Source: Zanthoxylum bungeanum
Lineage: Eukaryota > Streptophyta > Magnoliopsida > Sapindales > Rutaceae
Direction of reading: 5' to 3'
NCBI GenBank assembly: GCA_019454045.1
Contig: SKCR01033664.1
Coordinates: 1-64,000 of the forward strand
Length of the DNA stretch: 64,000 nt
The translations under genes and the position numbers were made by a program. Shown piece by piece: positions 10,812-22,766 of this stretch. The notes beneath the pieces are model-generated. The model had not been told where the DNA came from. It saw only the letters and a list, made by a program, of their open reading frames with translations, and did no database searches. Numbering within the stretch: the first letter of the stretch is position 1; each line of letters opens with the position of its first letter.

Positions 10812-11315
10812 TCTTTTTCCCTCTCTTTTCTCTCACGGTTTTCTCCATTCGTTTTTTAGTCTCTTGTAAAAGGTGAATAGTTTTCCTTTATATAGTGGAC
10901 CTAATTAATACAAAGAAAGGTGTAGAAATATCTAGAGAAATGGAGAGGTTTGGTGTTTTTGTCATTTGGGCCGAAATAACTATTCATCCAGATTCTAACT
11001 TGCGTTTTTGACCTAGTTCTGGTCCTAATTTGGAAAAATGTTTAACGCGAAAGTTGTAGGTTTTGGTCTAAGCTTTCCGAAGATATAAAATTCATATAAT
11101 TCCGAGTTCGTATGAAAAAGTCATACCCAAAATACTATATATAGTACAAAAGGGCATACGGTACAGTTTCTTCTCGGGACCTCGAAAATTTTCCTGATCG
11201 TTCCCGATGTCTTTTCATAATTGTATTTGAATCCCGTCATAATTTATTTTACATTCCTTTGTCTTGTACGCAAAAATATCGTCATAGGTTGTAGTAATAT
11301 CTACCGGTCGTTACA

Positions 11316-12054
11316 AATACCCTTCCTAAACTAAATAAATCACCTACCAATTTAAAGATATTCCCCACCAAAATTACACAAATTTATTTCCCTTTTTAAA
11401 TTAATTAAATACATCCATTTTTACTTGATTTTTTTTTGTTTGAAGATCTCATGCACAAGCAAACCCTAACATGCAACTATAAAAAGAGACCTAAATCAAT
11501 CCTAGTTTTTCCCTCTCACTCCTCACGGCTCCCCATCCCTCTCTCATCTCTCACGCTCTCTCACTTTGTTTACAAAACATAAAACAAAAAATAATAAACC
11601 CTAATAGCCTTTCATCTCTCATCTCTCTCTCTCATCAACTCTCAGCATCATCAACTCTTGACTCTCTCTCTCAGCCAACTCAAAAAGCAACAAAGAAACC
11701 CTAATTCTCTTCATGCTCTCTTCTCCCTAAACAACGGCAAAACAGTGAACAACCTACCCAAAATAGTCCCTAAACAGCAGCAAAGCAGTGAACAAAATCA
11801 TCCCAAAAATAGTCCCCACACTCACCAAAAATAACCCCTGAAAACAACCCCAAATACAACCAAAACAGTCCAGAGAAAACAACGAGCAAAACAGTGAAAC
11901 AACGGGTGAAAATAGAGAAAATAGCGAGCATAAACGGCGAGTGATAACAAAGAAAACAACGAGTGGAAACAGCGAACCAGTGAAAATAGCGAAAACATTA
12001 ACTCTTCCGGCGACGTCCCAACGCACTCCCGAGAAGCGACTTAAAAGGTAAGAC
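11316..12054 (+). mobile_element. G1 3' LTR, segment 2
   Basis: It continues the LTR after the solo LTR. It holds TATAAAAA at 11478-11485, a likely core promoter, then the C/A-rich G-poor leader matching 3178-3760. It is cut at 12055 by copia element A; AAGAC (12050-12054) is the target duplication. Confidence 0.85.
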
Positions 12055-14068
12055 TGTTGGATAATTATGACCCATAACATCACTATTTGTACAGATCATG
12101 GTGTTGTTGTACAAATTAACTATGTGACAAAGGAAATTGCTCTTTTATCATTTGTGATTAGATCACCAAGATGTATAAATGATGAAAGGTCCATATGATT
12201 AGTTCCGGATTGATAAGATATGAGACAGTATCAATCCATGAAGGTTTAATCATTAAATATCATTAGTCGTAGTATTATCGAGATTGGACATCGATAATGT
12301 GGAATAGACTAGTATTGCACTTGTGCGTGTTATAGGAGCATAACAACATAGTTCTCATATATTTGGGTATATGATACTCATGCAAGTGTAATAGGAGGTT
12401 GTGTTTACCGATGGTACGGGAAATAGCTTCGCTCTGGATAGACCCTTCATAATTCCATTGGTAGTATGACTATGTGTCTATGGAATTCCGAATCAGGGTA
12501 GGTGTATTTGGTCTTAACCTGAGACTTGCACCGCTAGTACATGCGACAATCAATATACTTTGGTTTTGGTCGTCCAAGGCTTTAACCGGTTCTGTGTACG
12601 CCTCTTCTGGGTATATTGAGAATCATAGTGTATTGGGTGTGATGTCGAGATGGAAGTATCACTCCAGTCATAGTGGAGATGATGATCACGTAGGATGCGG
12701 AACTGGTTCTCTTATGTACTGCAGTCATCGGGATAATATGACTAGGTCATGATTATCCGATTATAAAGACTAGTTACCAGAGATCCAATATGTGCTTCGT
12801 ACGGGGCATACACATTTCCAGCCCCAGGCCTAGCACGTGACATCCGATGCTGGATCGAAATACGCAATACTATGTATACTACGCCTGATATATATCACAT
12901 ATTCATGTAAGGATATTTCTGGAGAATTGGGTAGGCATGGCGCTTTGCTAGAAGCCAACATTGTCTTGTAAATCGGTACAAGCGTAGTACTAGGTACTTA
13001 CGTGTTCGGATAGTCCGACGACCGGATTTACTGCCAACATATCCGGGGATCTCATGGGTCGCTTCCCAAAGATTCACCGATGACGTATGACTCACACTTT
13101 ATTAATCTGGGATTAATTAGATAAGAGAGAAAATTAATCTGGGATTAATTATGGAGATATTTTATATGGGATAAAATATCATTTAAAGAGAGAAAATGAT
13201 TAATTTGGAATTAATCGATTAAATAATATATTCGATATATTATACGAAATTGGATTTCGACGAGGAATTGAAATTAGATTTTAATTCGGGCGAATGAGTT
13301 AATTTAGAATTAATTCGTTAGCGACGTGAATAGTGATTTTGCTATACATAATTATTTAATTACGTCGTAACGGAAAATTCGTTAATTTGGAATTAGCGAA
13401 CCCGAGCCCGGAAGTGTTTGTGGGCGCACTCGCATTGCGAATTTATGTGCGGTCCACAAGTCACGTCAAGCGTCAAATCACTAGTCAATCAAGTGATAGA
13501 AGTCACATCACCTTGAGTGAAATGATGTCTAGTCATTTTTGATGTGAATAGTTGATGGAGGTGGTTGTGGCTTTAATGTTTTGACTTTTGGAAAGCAAAA
13601 ATTTGGTAAATGAATTTTGAAATTCATTTTTGTGTATTATATACAAAAATCTCCAACAACCAACACTTAACACACTATCTCCACTCTTCTCTCCTCTCTC
13701 ACGCCCAATGGGTTGTTTTGCTTATTCTTTCACTGCAATTGCCATGAGCCAATGAGAAGCTAAAGGAAATTTTGCGGCAAAATTTCCGGAGTGCTAGCAC
13801 GCTTTAGGAGTCTTGCGAAGGTGATAGGGAACCGCACCCGTGAGCATGGAATCACAACACAAAGCTTGGAGCTTGATGGAGGTGATGAACGAATTCTTGG
13901 AGCTCAAAAATTTGTCCACTGCTGAGAGCTTCTAGGAGGAGCACAAGGATTTTTGTTCATCGCATCGCACAACCGATCAATGTGAGCATGATTCCGCCAT
14001 ATTTCATTGTAGTATTCACACATGTTTGATGCTTGATTTGATCCTTGGGACCTAATAGAAACCCAACA
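12055..14068 (+). repeat. Element A 5' LTR
   Basis: 2014 bp, TGTTGG...CCAACA. It includes paired ATTAATCTGGGATTAAT units near 13103-13150 and TATATAC at 13638, a possible core promoter. Confidence 0.9.
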
Positions 14069-14069
14069 A

Positions 14070-14083
14070 TGGTATCTTGAGCC
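14070..14083 (+). promoter_or_regulatory. Element A primer-binding site (degenerate)
   Basis: TGGTATCTTGAGCC follows the 5' LTR by one base. It resembles the initiator-tRNA-Met site TGGTATCAGAGC seen intact in element B but has changed in its second half. Confidence 0.6.
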
Positions 14084-16942
14084 CATTTGAGCATGAAACT
14101 TGAACTTAGGGTTAAAATTGGGTAAATTGTATTTGAGCATGATTTGATAAAATTACTTGATTGAGTATGCTTAAATGATGTTTAAATGAAGTTTGATTGG
14201 ATCAATTTCATGAAAAGTTGATTGGATCAATTTTTGCCCAAATCTTAGGCTTGGCCGAGAGGTACATGAACTCTAATTGTCATGGTATTTTGTGTTTTTG
14301 ATCATTGGATGAGTTGGAAAACATTGGGTAATGTTGATTTGTTATTCAATTGGATTGAAAACGAAATCGGATTATAAATCCCCAAAATGCCAAGACTATT
14401 GGAGCATGAAAATGATTGATTTTTGATTAAAATGTGTTCGACATGTTTTGATGTTAATGAGCATAATTAATTAGGCTAATTGATGTTTTGGAAATGTTAA
14501 TTTGGGTAATTAATTATGGAATACACTTTGGTTAATTAGATTATAAAATTTGGAATTTTGATAATTTAATTAATTGGGCTTAATTTGGAAATTGGGCTTG
14601 TAAAGTTGTAATTGGGCTTAATGGGCTTGGTTGTACCAAGATTGGGTTTAGGCTAAATTGGTTGGATCCAATTGGGCCCAAAACCATATCCATAAAGTCC
14701 AATTATGACTAATGGACCTTTAATATTAATTGGGCCTAATGGGCCTAAATTGGTTTCTTGGCATATAAGGGTGATTCCTTAAATGAGCTTTGGTATTTGG
14801 GTTTGACCCATATTGACCAAAAGTCCATGCCTTAGAAATTAATTAAAAGCCCATTGGACTTTAAATTAAATTGACATTGGATGTTAATCGGGCTTTGAGA
14901 CCCGTAACGATTAGAATTAGAATCTAAGTCGTAAAAGTTCGTTAATAAAGTGTAATATTTAATTTGGAATTAAATAATGAATTAGTATTAAATACATATT
15001 AAATTAGATTTAATGTTGTAGTTTAATTTAATTCAAGAATTCGTACTTTGAGTACTTACTCGCAAAACGAGTTTGATTCGCACAAAATTAAATCGTTGTT
15101 TGAACATTGGATGGTCATTAATTATTAGATTAATTAATTGGATTAGATTGATTGATAACATGCTTGTGTGAATACATGGTTGTGATGCATGAATAATGTA
15201 TATCGGATGGATATTAGATGGGTGGGGCAATTTTGGAAATTGTTGTAATAAATTTAGAATTTATTAATTGGACCTGCGTATCCAGCATATTACCTCCTTA
15301 CTCTTTGTATTTCTCTTCTCACCTATTCCCCTCAATGTAAATGAGGTTTCTTTAGAAGTGTTATGTAATCGGGTAGAAGTAATACTTGTGCTAGCGGGAG
15401 AGAGGAAATTGAGAGATTTGTTATAGGAACAATGTTTTAGTATCCATCCGCATATCATTATTATATTTATTTACACGCCTTATTATGTGTTTAAAATGCA
15501 TGTTTAAGGGTGTATGATGATGAGATCTTAACAAAGATAATTAATTAGTTGTCAATTACACGCGAAAAACCCTCAACATCATATTAAGCGTTTTTCCTTC
15601 CATTGAGTGATTCTTACTCAAGATCCAAGACAGACATTGGTTTGTTGGACAAAGTCAAGACCTTTGTCCGTTGTGGATGTGTTTGAATCACGAAGGCTTT
15701 GTTCCATATCGGTGTCTTGTCCAAGTTGTGATTTGTTGGCCAAAGTCAAGATCACTTCTTTTCCATCGACATTGATTACGAAGCTTTCCAAGGTCAATGG
15801 GTTCCGCTTAATTGGGATCACTAAGTTTGTTGTGCCAAAGCCAAAGCTTAGTTGATTCAGAGGAAAAAGGTTAGGCAATATATTGGATATATTGGCATAT
15901 ATAAGATATATGTTTCGGACTTGGATGTCCACCTACTGGATCTAGGAATTGGATGGGATCCAATTGATCTTAGAGATCTACCTAGTTAATTATCATACAA
16001 TTTTTTGGCCAAAGTCAAGATTGTGTGTTATTTAACGGGATCCTAGCCCACTAGGAAACAAGGTTTCCCGAGTACTCCACAGAGGGTTAGAGGCTCACCG
16101 AAAAATAGTGGGAGGCAAGTATTAAATTTGTAATATTCGTTTAGTTACTTGCCATACGCGCTTATATCAATTTTTCGTCGTTACATTAATATATTAGTTG
16201 GACTAATAATGAATCGTTGTTTTAAATTAACAGTTGAACTGTATTCAAACTAATTTCAATTAATAGTTGATTTTATAATTGGATTATAGTAATCAATATA
16301 ATTGAATTTAATCAATTAAATATAGTTGATTATATAGTTGGACTATAGTAATCATTATAATCAATAGTACCTAAAATCGTTGATTAAATAGTTGGACTAT
16401 TAGAATCAAGATAATTGAAAGATTAGTGTTTAAAACATAATCCTGGGTGAAAATGTATTTAAACGACTTTAATTTTCAAATTGGGAATAAAACTTCAGGA
16501 TAGTCCTGAAAACTGAGAAGTTACTTTATTTGATATAGTGACGTCTCGAGCCGAAGCCCGGAGTTGAGCAAATAGTAGAACATGATATTTGGAATATTCA
16601 TGTGATGATAACTTTAGTGCTTAATCCATTAAGCTTGCTGCAAAGACTCATTAATTTCTTATTCAGAACTAAGGATTAGATCCTTATAGTATGATAATGA
16701 AATTGAAGGATCTTCATAGACCTATTTTTAGATCTTAGAAGTACAAATTGCAATTTTAAACTCTTGGAGAGTTAATGGCTATACTCAATGAGACAAAGCC
16801 AAAGTTTGCAATAGGCAAGAAGCGCAAGCTTCGACATTCTAGAAGGCCAAGGCTTGGCCAAAAGGCTTCTGGAGTGTGGAAAAGGGCAAAGGCAAAATCA
16901 TTATAATCTTCCGGGAAGACAAATGACATATCCCAAAATGTC
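14084..16942 (+). mobile_element. Element A leader and gag region, no readable ORF
   Basis: Nearly 2.9 kb with no convincing coding frame. It is collinear with 54918-57469 in A2 (shared blocks such as GCTAGCGGGAGAGAGGAAA and GGGATCCTAGCCCACTAGG), so it is element sequence and not host DNA. At 16195-16415 it has degenerate repeats around AGTTGGACTATAGTAATCA. A gag N-terminus cannot be identified. Confidence 0.6.
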
Positions 16943-16984
16943 TGCCTAAATTGTGGCAAACGGGGTCACTGGATGCGTGACTGC
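16943..16984 (+). pseudogene. Gag zinc knuckle of element A
   Basis: The frame reads CLNCGKRGHWMRDC, a complete C-x2-C-x4-H-x4-C knuckle typical of the nucleocapsid part of copia Gag. The flanking frame is broken, so only the motif survives. A2 has the same knuckle with an in-frame stop (57470-57511). Confidence 0.75.
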
Positions 16985-17479
16985 CGTATGGACAAGGCAG
17001 ACATGAAGGAATTGAAGACGGTGCAAGGCTCTGACTTCAAATATATTTGTCATAAATATGTTCACTGCTAGTATTAAAATTAGATTTTAGATACTGGATG
17101 TGGTACATAAATATATACTGGTGTGCAGAATCTGCTGAATAGCAGGATACTGACTTCAGTTGAGATTAATCTGCGAATTGGAAACGGGACGAAAGTCACT
17201 GTTTTAACCGTAGATACCTAAGTTTAAGAACTACCCTTCGGGTGTGTACTTAAATTAGGAAACTGTTAAATATAACTAGTTTGACTAGGAACATTATCTT
17301 CATATTAGGGTTTAACCCGTTGCGGGTATACCTTTATATCCTAGAACACTAAAATGTTTTATTTTTTAAAGATGATATTGAGATAAACACATTAGATGTG
17401 AATAACAGTATTTATATTTTGAATATAAATAAATCTCAAACGTAAAACATGACAAACAAATAGCTCAAACTGATTTAAT

Positions 17480-18150
17480 CATTTGAGACTTATAAGTGGC
17501 ATTGTTGTCTGGGACACAATTAACAAGACTCGTATATCCACACTTTCGAAGAGTGGGTACTACGACAAATTTGATTCTATTCAAATGATGTCTACGAATC
17601 TAGTTTATTAGGCAAAGTGCCTAAAATACCTTTACTTGGTAAAAGTGCAAAGTGCCACCGATCTGTTAGCCCTCGTTCATAGTGACGCAAGTGGGCCCAT
17701 ATCTAGCTAGACTAGAGGTGGATATGAATATTTCGTGACCTTTACGGATGTGGCATCGCGTTATGGTTATGTGTTTCTTTTGAAACACAAATCAAAAACT
17801 TTTGATTAAATCAAAGAGTTTCGACACGAAGTTGACAAACAGATCGGCTAAAGTATTAAAACATCATGATTGGACCATGATGAAAATACTTAAGCAATAA
17901 GTTTCTCAAATACTTGAAAGAGTATAGTATTCTTTCAGTGAGGACTCCTCCCGGAACACGTCAGCTTGACGGTGTGTCCGAACGGAGAAACCAAATTTTG
18001 TTGGACATGATAAGGTTAATTATGAGTCGCTTTGAGCTACCATTTCCTTCAACGGATATGCATAAACAGTGCAGAACTTATTTAGAATAAGGTTCCATAA
18101 AAATCTGTTAGACAGACTTCATATTAGATATGAACATGAAAGAAACTGGG
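17480..18150 (+). pseudogene. Integrase remnant of element A
   Basis: Fragments in shifting frames match the copia integrase: a pre-integrase segment with W-H-C-C-L near 17500, a core segment HSDASGPIS followed by YFVTFTDVASRYGYV (17690-17790) with the first two acidic positions, and GTRQLDGVSERRN near 17955, which carries the third (E). Several stops and shifts separate them, so no enzyme can be made. Confidence 0.7.
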
Positions 18151-18518
18151 TTTTCTCATTCCTGAAGATTTGAGAATGCTAGGCATATGTTTGGATGATA
18201 CCAAACTAGAACCCAAATCGGATAAGTGCCTAAGTTGTGGGTTATCCTAGGGAAACAAAAGTATAATACTTATACAACTCACAAGAGAACAATGTAATTG
18301 TTGCTCACCATGCGATTTTCCTAAGAGGAATACCTATATGTAGTGGTAAGTGGGAGGAAAGTAAAAATCGATGAAAATCGGAGTAATACTATTCCAGGTA
18401 CCGATTCCTTAATGGAACACAAATAGTTCATCAAGGATGAAACTATACCAATAATCTTCGAATACATAAGAACCACGTAAGTCGGAGAGAGTCAGAAAAC
18501 AACCTGGGGTATGGGTTT

Positions 18519-19250
18519 ATGATCTCACCTCATAAAGATGTCAATCTTATTGAGGAACACGAACTGACTACGTATGAGGAAGTGATACAAGGTATTGACT
18601 CCCTATTGTGGCAAAGTTCCATGAAGTCCGAAATGGATTCCATGTATACCAACCAAGTTTGGATACTAGTTGATGTACCGAAAGGCATTGTGCCTATTGG
18701 TACGATAAGTCTTCAAGGAAGACGTACATGGAAGGCAACATACCAACATACTAAGCTAGGCTTGTAGCGAAAAGGTATCGTTATCAACATTGTGTCGATT
18801 ACGACGAAACCTTTTACCTGTTGCCACGGTAAATCCATTTGGATAATGCTTACTGATGCTGCATGTTTCATTTATGAAATATGGCAGCTCAACGTCAAAA
18901 TCGCTTTCCTTAACGGAAACCTTTTGGAGGATGTTTACAACATCCTGATGGTTTTGTCGTACCAAAACGAGCAAACAAGGTTTGCAGGTTATTCGATCCA
19001 TGGATGGATTAAAGCAAACATAGCGTTCTTGGAACTATCTTTTTTATGTAATCATAATAGTATATGATTTAATTCAAAATGAAATTGATTCTTGTGTATA
19101 TAAGAAGGTTAGTGGGAGCGCACTGACTGTGATTGTCCTATATAATGATGACATGTCATTTCTTGGAAATGATATTCCCATAAAATACAATCGGTGAAAG
19201 CTTGTCTTTCATGAAAAATTCTCCGTAGAATTCTTAGGAGAGATAACCTT
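18519..19250 (+). pseudogene. Reverse transcriptase remnant of element A
   Basis: The segment at 18519-18767 matches the copia RT N-terminal part (W-x-x-x-M-x-x-E-x-D-S-M then W-x-L-V-D-V-P). It is followed by IWQLNVKIAFLNGNL (18880-18925), where copia elements have an invariant D in place of this N. Near 19135 the catalytic motif reads YNDD instead of YVDD. Stops and shifts lie between the parts. Two catalytic positions are altered, so this RT is dead. Confidence 0.7.
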
Positions 19251-19299
19251 TATTCTAGGAATAAAGATCTACTGGGATAGATCTAAAGTTTGTATGCAC

Positions 19300-19940
19300 T
19301 CTCTGAGAACTCGTACATTGAAATAAATGTACGCGACCTGGTCTCTCATACGCTTTGAGCATATGGACTCACAATCGGGCCAATCCAAGTGAAAGTCACT
19401 GGATTGATGTTAAGAACATCCACTAGTATCTTAGATGAACTAATGATGCTTTCTTATACTATGGAGAAGGAGAACTTGAAGTGACTGGGTTCACCATTGC
19501 AAGTTTCCTAACCGATAAAAACGACTATAAGTCGTAACAACGGTACTATAAAGTTTGGATAACGGAACAGTGAGCTGGAAATCTTCCAAGCAAGATACTG
19601 TTACCGAATAAATAGCAATAGTGGATTATTGCTGCAGTTGAGGCAGCAATAGAAGCCATTTGGGTCGATAATAAATCTAATTAGATTAGATATAGTTCTG
19701 TTAGCAGCTGAGCTAGGCTACAGCACATGCTAAAGAATTAATGGTCTCATCAACGATCCATATATATACTTCAACTATTCATCTAATTCGTTCGGATCAT
19801 ACATCGTGGCGATGTGATGATCGAATAAATCGCATCAGATGATAATCATGCAAATCCGCTGACGAAAGCCTTTCATCAGTAGAAATTTGAGCGAACCATA
19901 CATAGTTCGGGTGTAGGACACTTGAGTGATTGGCTATGTG
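19300..19940 (+). pseudogene. RNase H and pol C-terminal remnant of element A
   Basis: The segment near 19565 reads NGTVSWKSSKQDTVTE, matching the copia RNase H, then breaks at a stop. The stretch to 19940 corresponds to the pol tail that precedes the polypurine tract. No intact frame remains. Confidence 0.6.
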
Positions 19941-19941
19941 C

Positions 19942-19952
19942 CAAGTGGGAGA
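19942..19952 (+). promoter_or_regulatory. Element A polypurine tract
   Basis: CAAGTGGGAGA lies one base before the TGTTGG start of the 3' LTR. This is the standard sequence at this place in plant copia elements. Confidence 0.8.
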
Positions 19953-19953
19953 T

Positions 19954-21972
19954 TGTTGGACAGTTATGACTCATAACATCACAATTTGTACATATCATGG
20001 TGTTGTTGTACAAATTAACTATGTGACAAAGGAAATTGCTCTTTTATCATTTGTGATTAGATCACCAAGATGTATAAATGATGAAAGGTCCATATGATTA
20101 GTTACGGATTGATAAGATATGAGATGATATCAATCCATGAAGGTTTAATCATTAAATATCCCTAGTCGTAGTATTATCGAGATTGGACATCGATAATGCG
20201 GAATAGACTAGTATTGCACTTGTGCGTGTTATGGGAGAAAAACGACATAGTTCGCATATATTTGGGTATAAGATACTCATGCAAGTGTAATAGGAGGTTG
20301 TGTTTACCGATGGTACGGGAAACAGCTTCGCTCTGGATAGACCCCTTGGAATTCCATTGGTAGTATGACTATGTGTCTATGGAAGTCCGAATCAGGGTAG
20401 GTGTATTTGGTCTTAACCTGAGACTTGCACCGCTAGTACTTGCAACAATCAATATACTTTAATTTTGGTCATCCAAGGCTTTAACCGGTTCTGTGTACGC
20501 CTCTTCTGGGTATATTGAGAATCGTAGTGTATTGGGTGTGATGTCGAGATGAAAGTATCACTCCAGTCATAGTGGAGATGATGATCACGTAGGATACGGA
20601 ACTGGTTCTCTTATGTACTGCAGTCATCAGGATAATATGACTAGGTCATGATTATCCGATTATAGAGACTAGTTACCAGAGATCCAATATGTGCTTCGTA
20701 CAGGGCAGACACATTTCCAGCCCCAGGCCTAGCACGTGACATCCGATGCTGGATCGAAATACGCAATACTATGTATACTACGCCTGATATAGATCACATA
20801 TTCCTGTAAGGATATTTCTGGAGAATTGGGTAGGCATGGCGCTTTGCTAGAAGCCAACCTTGTCTTGTAAATCGGTACAAGCGTAGTACTAGGTACTTAC
20901 GTGTTCGGATAGTCCGACGACCGAATTTACTGCCAACATATCCAGGGATCTCATGGGTCACTTCCCAAAGATTCATCGATGACGTATGACTCGAACTTTA
21001 TTAATCTGGGATTAATTAGATGAGAGAGAAAATTAATCTGGGATTAATTATGGAGATATTTTATCAAGGTTAAAATATCATTTAAAGAGAGAAAACAATT
21101 AATTTGGAATTAATTGATTAAATAATATATTCGATATATTATACGAAATTAGATTTCGACGCGGAATTGAAATTAGATTTTAATTCGGGCGAACGAGTTA
21201 ATTTAGAATTAATTCGTTAGCGACGTGAATAGTGATTTTGCTAGGCATAATTATTTAATTACGTCGCAACGGAAAATTCGTTAATTTGGAATTAGCGAAC
21301 TCGAGCCCAGAAGTGTTTGTGGGCGCACTCACATTGCGAATTTATGTGCGGCCCACAAGTCACGTCAAGCGTCAAATCACTAGTCAATCGAGTGATAGAA
21401 GTCACTTCACTTTGAGTGAAGTGGTGTCTAGTCACTTTTGATGTGAATAGTTGATGGAGGTGGTTGTGGCTTTAATGTTTTGACTTTTGGAAAGTAAAAC
21501 TTTGGTAAATGAACTTTGAAAATCAATTTTTTTTTGTGTATTATATACAAAAATCTCCAACAACCAACACTTAACACACTCTCTCCACACTTCTCTCCTC
21601 TCTCACACCCAAGGGGCTGTTTTGCTTCTTCTTTCACTGCAATTGCCGTGAGCCAATGAGAAGCTAAAGGAAATTTTGCGGCAAAATTTCCGGAGTGTTA
21701 GCACGCTTTAGGAGTCTTGTGAAGGTGATAGGGAACCGCACCCGTGAGCATGGAATCACAACACAAAGCTTGGAGCTTGATGGAGGTGATGATCGAATTC
21801 TTGGAGCTCAAGAATCTGCCCACTGCCGAGAGCTTCTAGGAGGAGCACAAGGATTTTTGTTCGTCGCATCGCTAAACTGATCAATGTGAGTATGATTCCG
21901 CCATATTTCATTGTAGTATTCACACATGTTTGATGCTTGATTTGATCCTTGGGACCTAATATAAACCCAACA
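19954..21972 (+). repeat. Element A 3' LTR
   Basis: 2019 bp, collinear with 12055-14068 throughout, with scattered substitutions and small indels. Confidence 0.9.
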
Positions 21973-22465
21973 AAGACCTGAGGGCACCCTTTGTTATATT
22001 TTATTTTGTCGTCCTGGAAACGACATGCTTGGTTGGACGTGAAATACGTACAACCGGGCATACGAAGTTCTACATTGAAAACGGCCAAATTCTTTGGTCA
22101 CATATTTATTATTTCCGCATTTATCTATTTGATATGTTCATGAGATTGCGTGCTCGCTTTTATTTCGTTTACTCCTATGTGTGCAAACTTAGATATTGGT
22201 TTATCTTGCATGTGTATGTTGCGTAAGACTTGGTTATATTATTTCATAAATCCGTTCATTACAATTGACATAAGTAAGTGACCATTCCAAACCCAACGGT
22301 TTGAGGTCTTCCCTTGCGAGGGGTGAGTGCGGCCTTAAATCATTTCCCAGTTCACGCTGGGTGGCGACTCCATTTTATTTCTCCGGTTTAGTCCCCCGCG
22401 AGCTACTCCGTACTTTCGACCAGGCCGCGAGCCCGGGACAGCGTCACCGATTTTTGTGTCCTACA
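21973..22465 (+). mobile_element. G1 3' LTR, segment 3
   Basis: It starts with the second AAGAC target duplication and matches 3760-4252 to the LTR terminus CTACA at 22465. It contains the CCCAG/CTGGG hairpin and PBS look-alike at 22346-22372. No target duplication of G1 can be checked because its 5' LTR start is lost. Confidence 0.85.
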
Positions 22466-22766
22466 TTAGGGTTTGTGCATGGTTCCTTTTATAATAGTGG
22501 TGCATTTGGGTTAGGGTTATGCATGTGGGCTTTGGATGGGTGCGTATAGGCTTTGGATGGGTGCGGTGGTTTTGGGCCAAGTTTAATGTTTGAAACAGGA
22601 ATTGACTAAGCGAACCCGCAGCTAACTAGCGAATTTAAATTTGATGAGCTATTAACTTCAGAATTTTCCCTTCCGGCGTCTGTTTCCCGCGACTTCCGCG
22701 ACTTATCAGGTAGTGCCTCCATTCGAGGCTCATTATCGGGCATTATGCAAAAATGCAGTGTCTACA
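22466..22766 (-). mobile_element. Inverted Tat-like gypsy LTR fragment
   Basis: Read on the minus strand it starts TGTAGACACTGCATTTTTGC at 22766 and follows the conserved G-family LTR start (GCCTC, GGAGGCACTACC, GGAAGTCGCGGGAAA). It abuts the end of G1 at 22465 in opposite orientation and holds only the first 300 bp of an LTR. Confidence 0.75.

Larger units (their letters stand above)
8250..11315 (+). mobile_element. Solo LTR (3066 bp), probably Ty3/gypsy
   Basis: It begins TGTAACATCCCC and ends GGTCGTTACA, flanked by a perfect 5-bp target duplication AATAC. It has no internal domain, primer site or ORF with homology, so it is best read as a solo LTR left by LTR-LTR recombination. Its 5' end can fold: GTAACATC pairs with GATGTTAC (8251-8278). 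It contains an 18-bp minisatellite, a TTC microsatellite and a TATATAG box near 10898. Orientation is set from that TATA-like box and is not certain. The family could not be fixed; a chromovirus-type LTR is my guess from the terminal sequence. Confidence 0.8.
12055..21972 (+). mobile_element. Ty1/copia element A, complete but decayed
   Basis: The 9.9-kb element has a perfect 5-bp target duplication (AAGAC at 12050-12054 and 21973-21977) and both LTRs start TGTTGGA and end CCCAACA. Order of parts: 5' LTR, initiator-Met-like primer site, long leader, gag zinc knuckle, integrase, reverse transcriptase, RNase H, polypurine tract, 3' LTR. That order (integrase before reverse transcriptase) defines copia. 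All coding parts carry stops and shifts. The LTRs differ at several percent of positions by eye, so it is clearly older than G2. Confidence 0.9.

Noticed and set aside
10598..10876. Ser/Phe/Leu-rich ORF in the solo LTR
   Set aside because: It is produced by the TTC microsatellite at 10741-10811.
15607..15932. Opposed ORFs of about 80 to 100 codons in the element A leader
   Set aside because: The collinear region of A2 (56390-56700) does not keep either frame.
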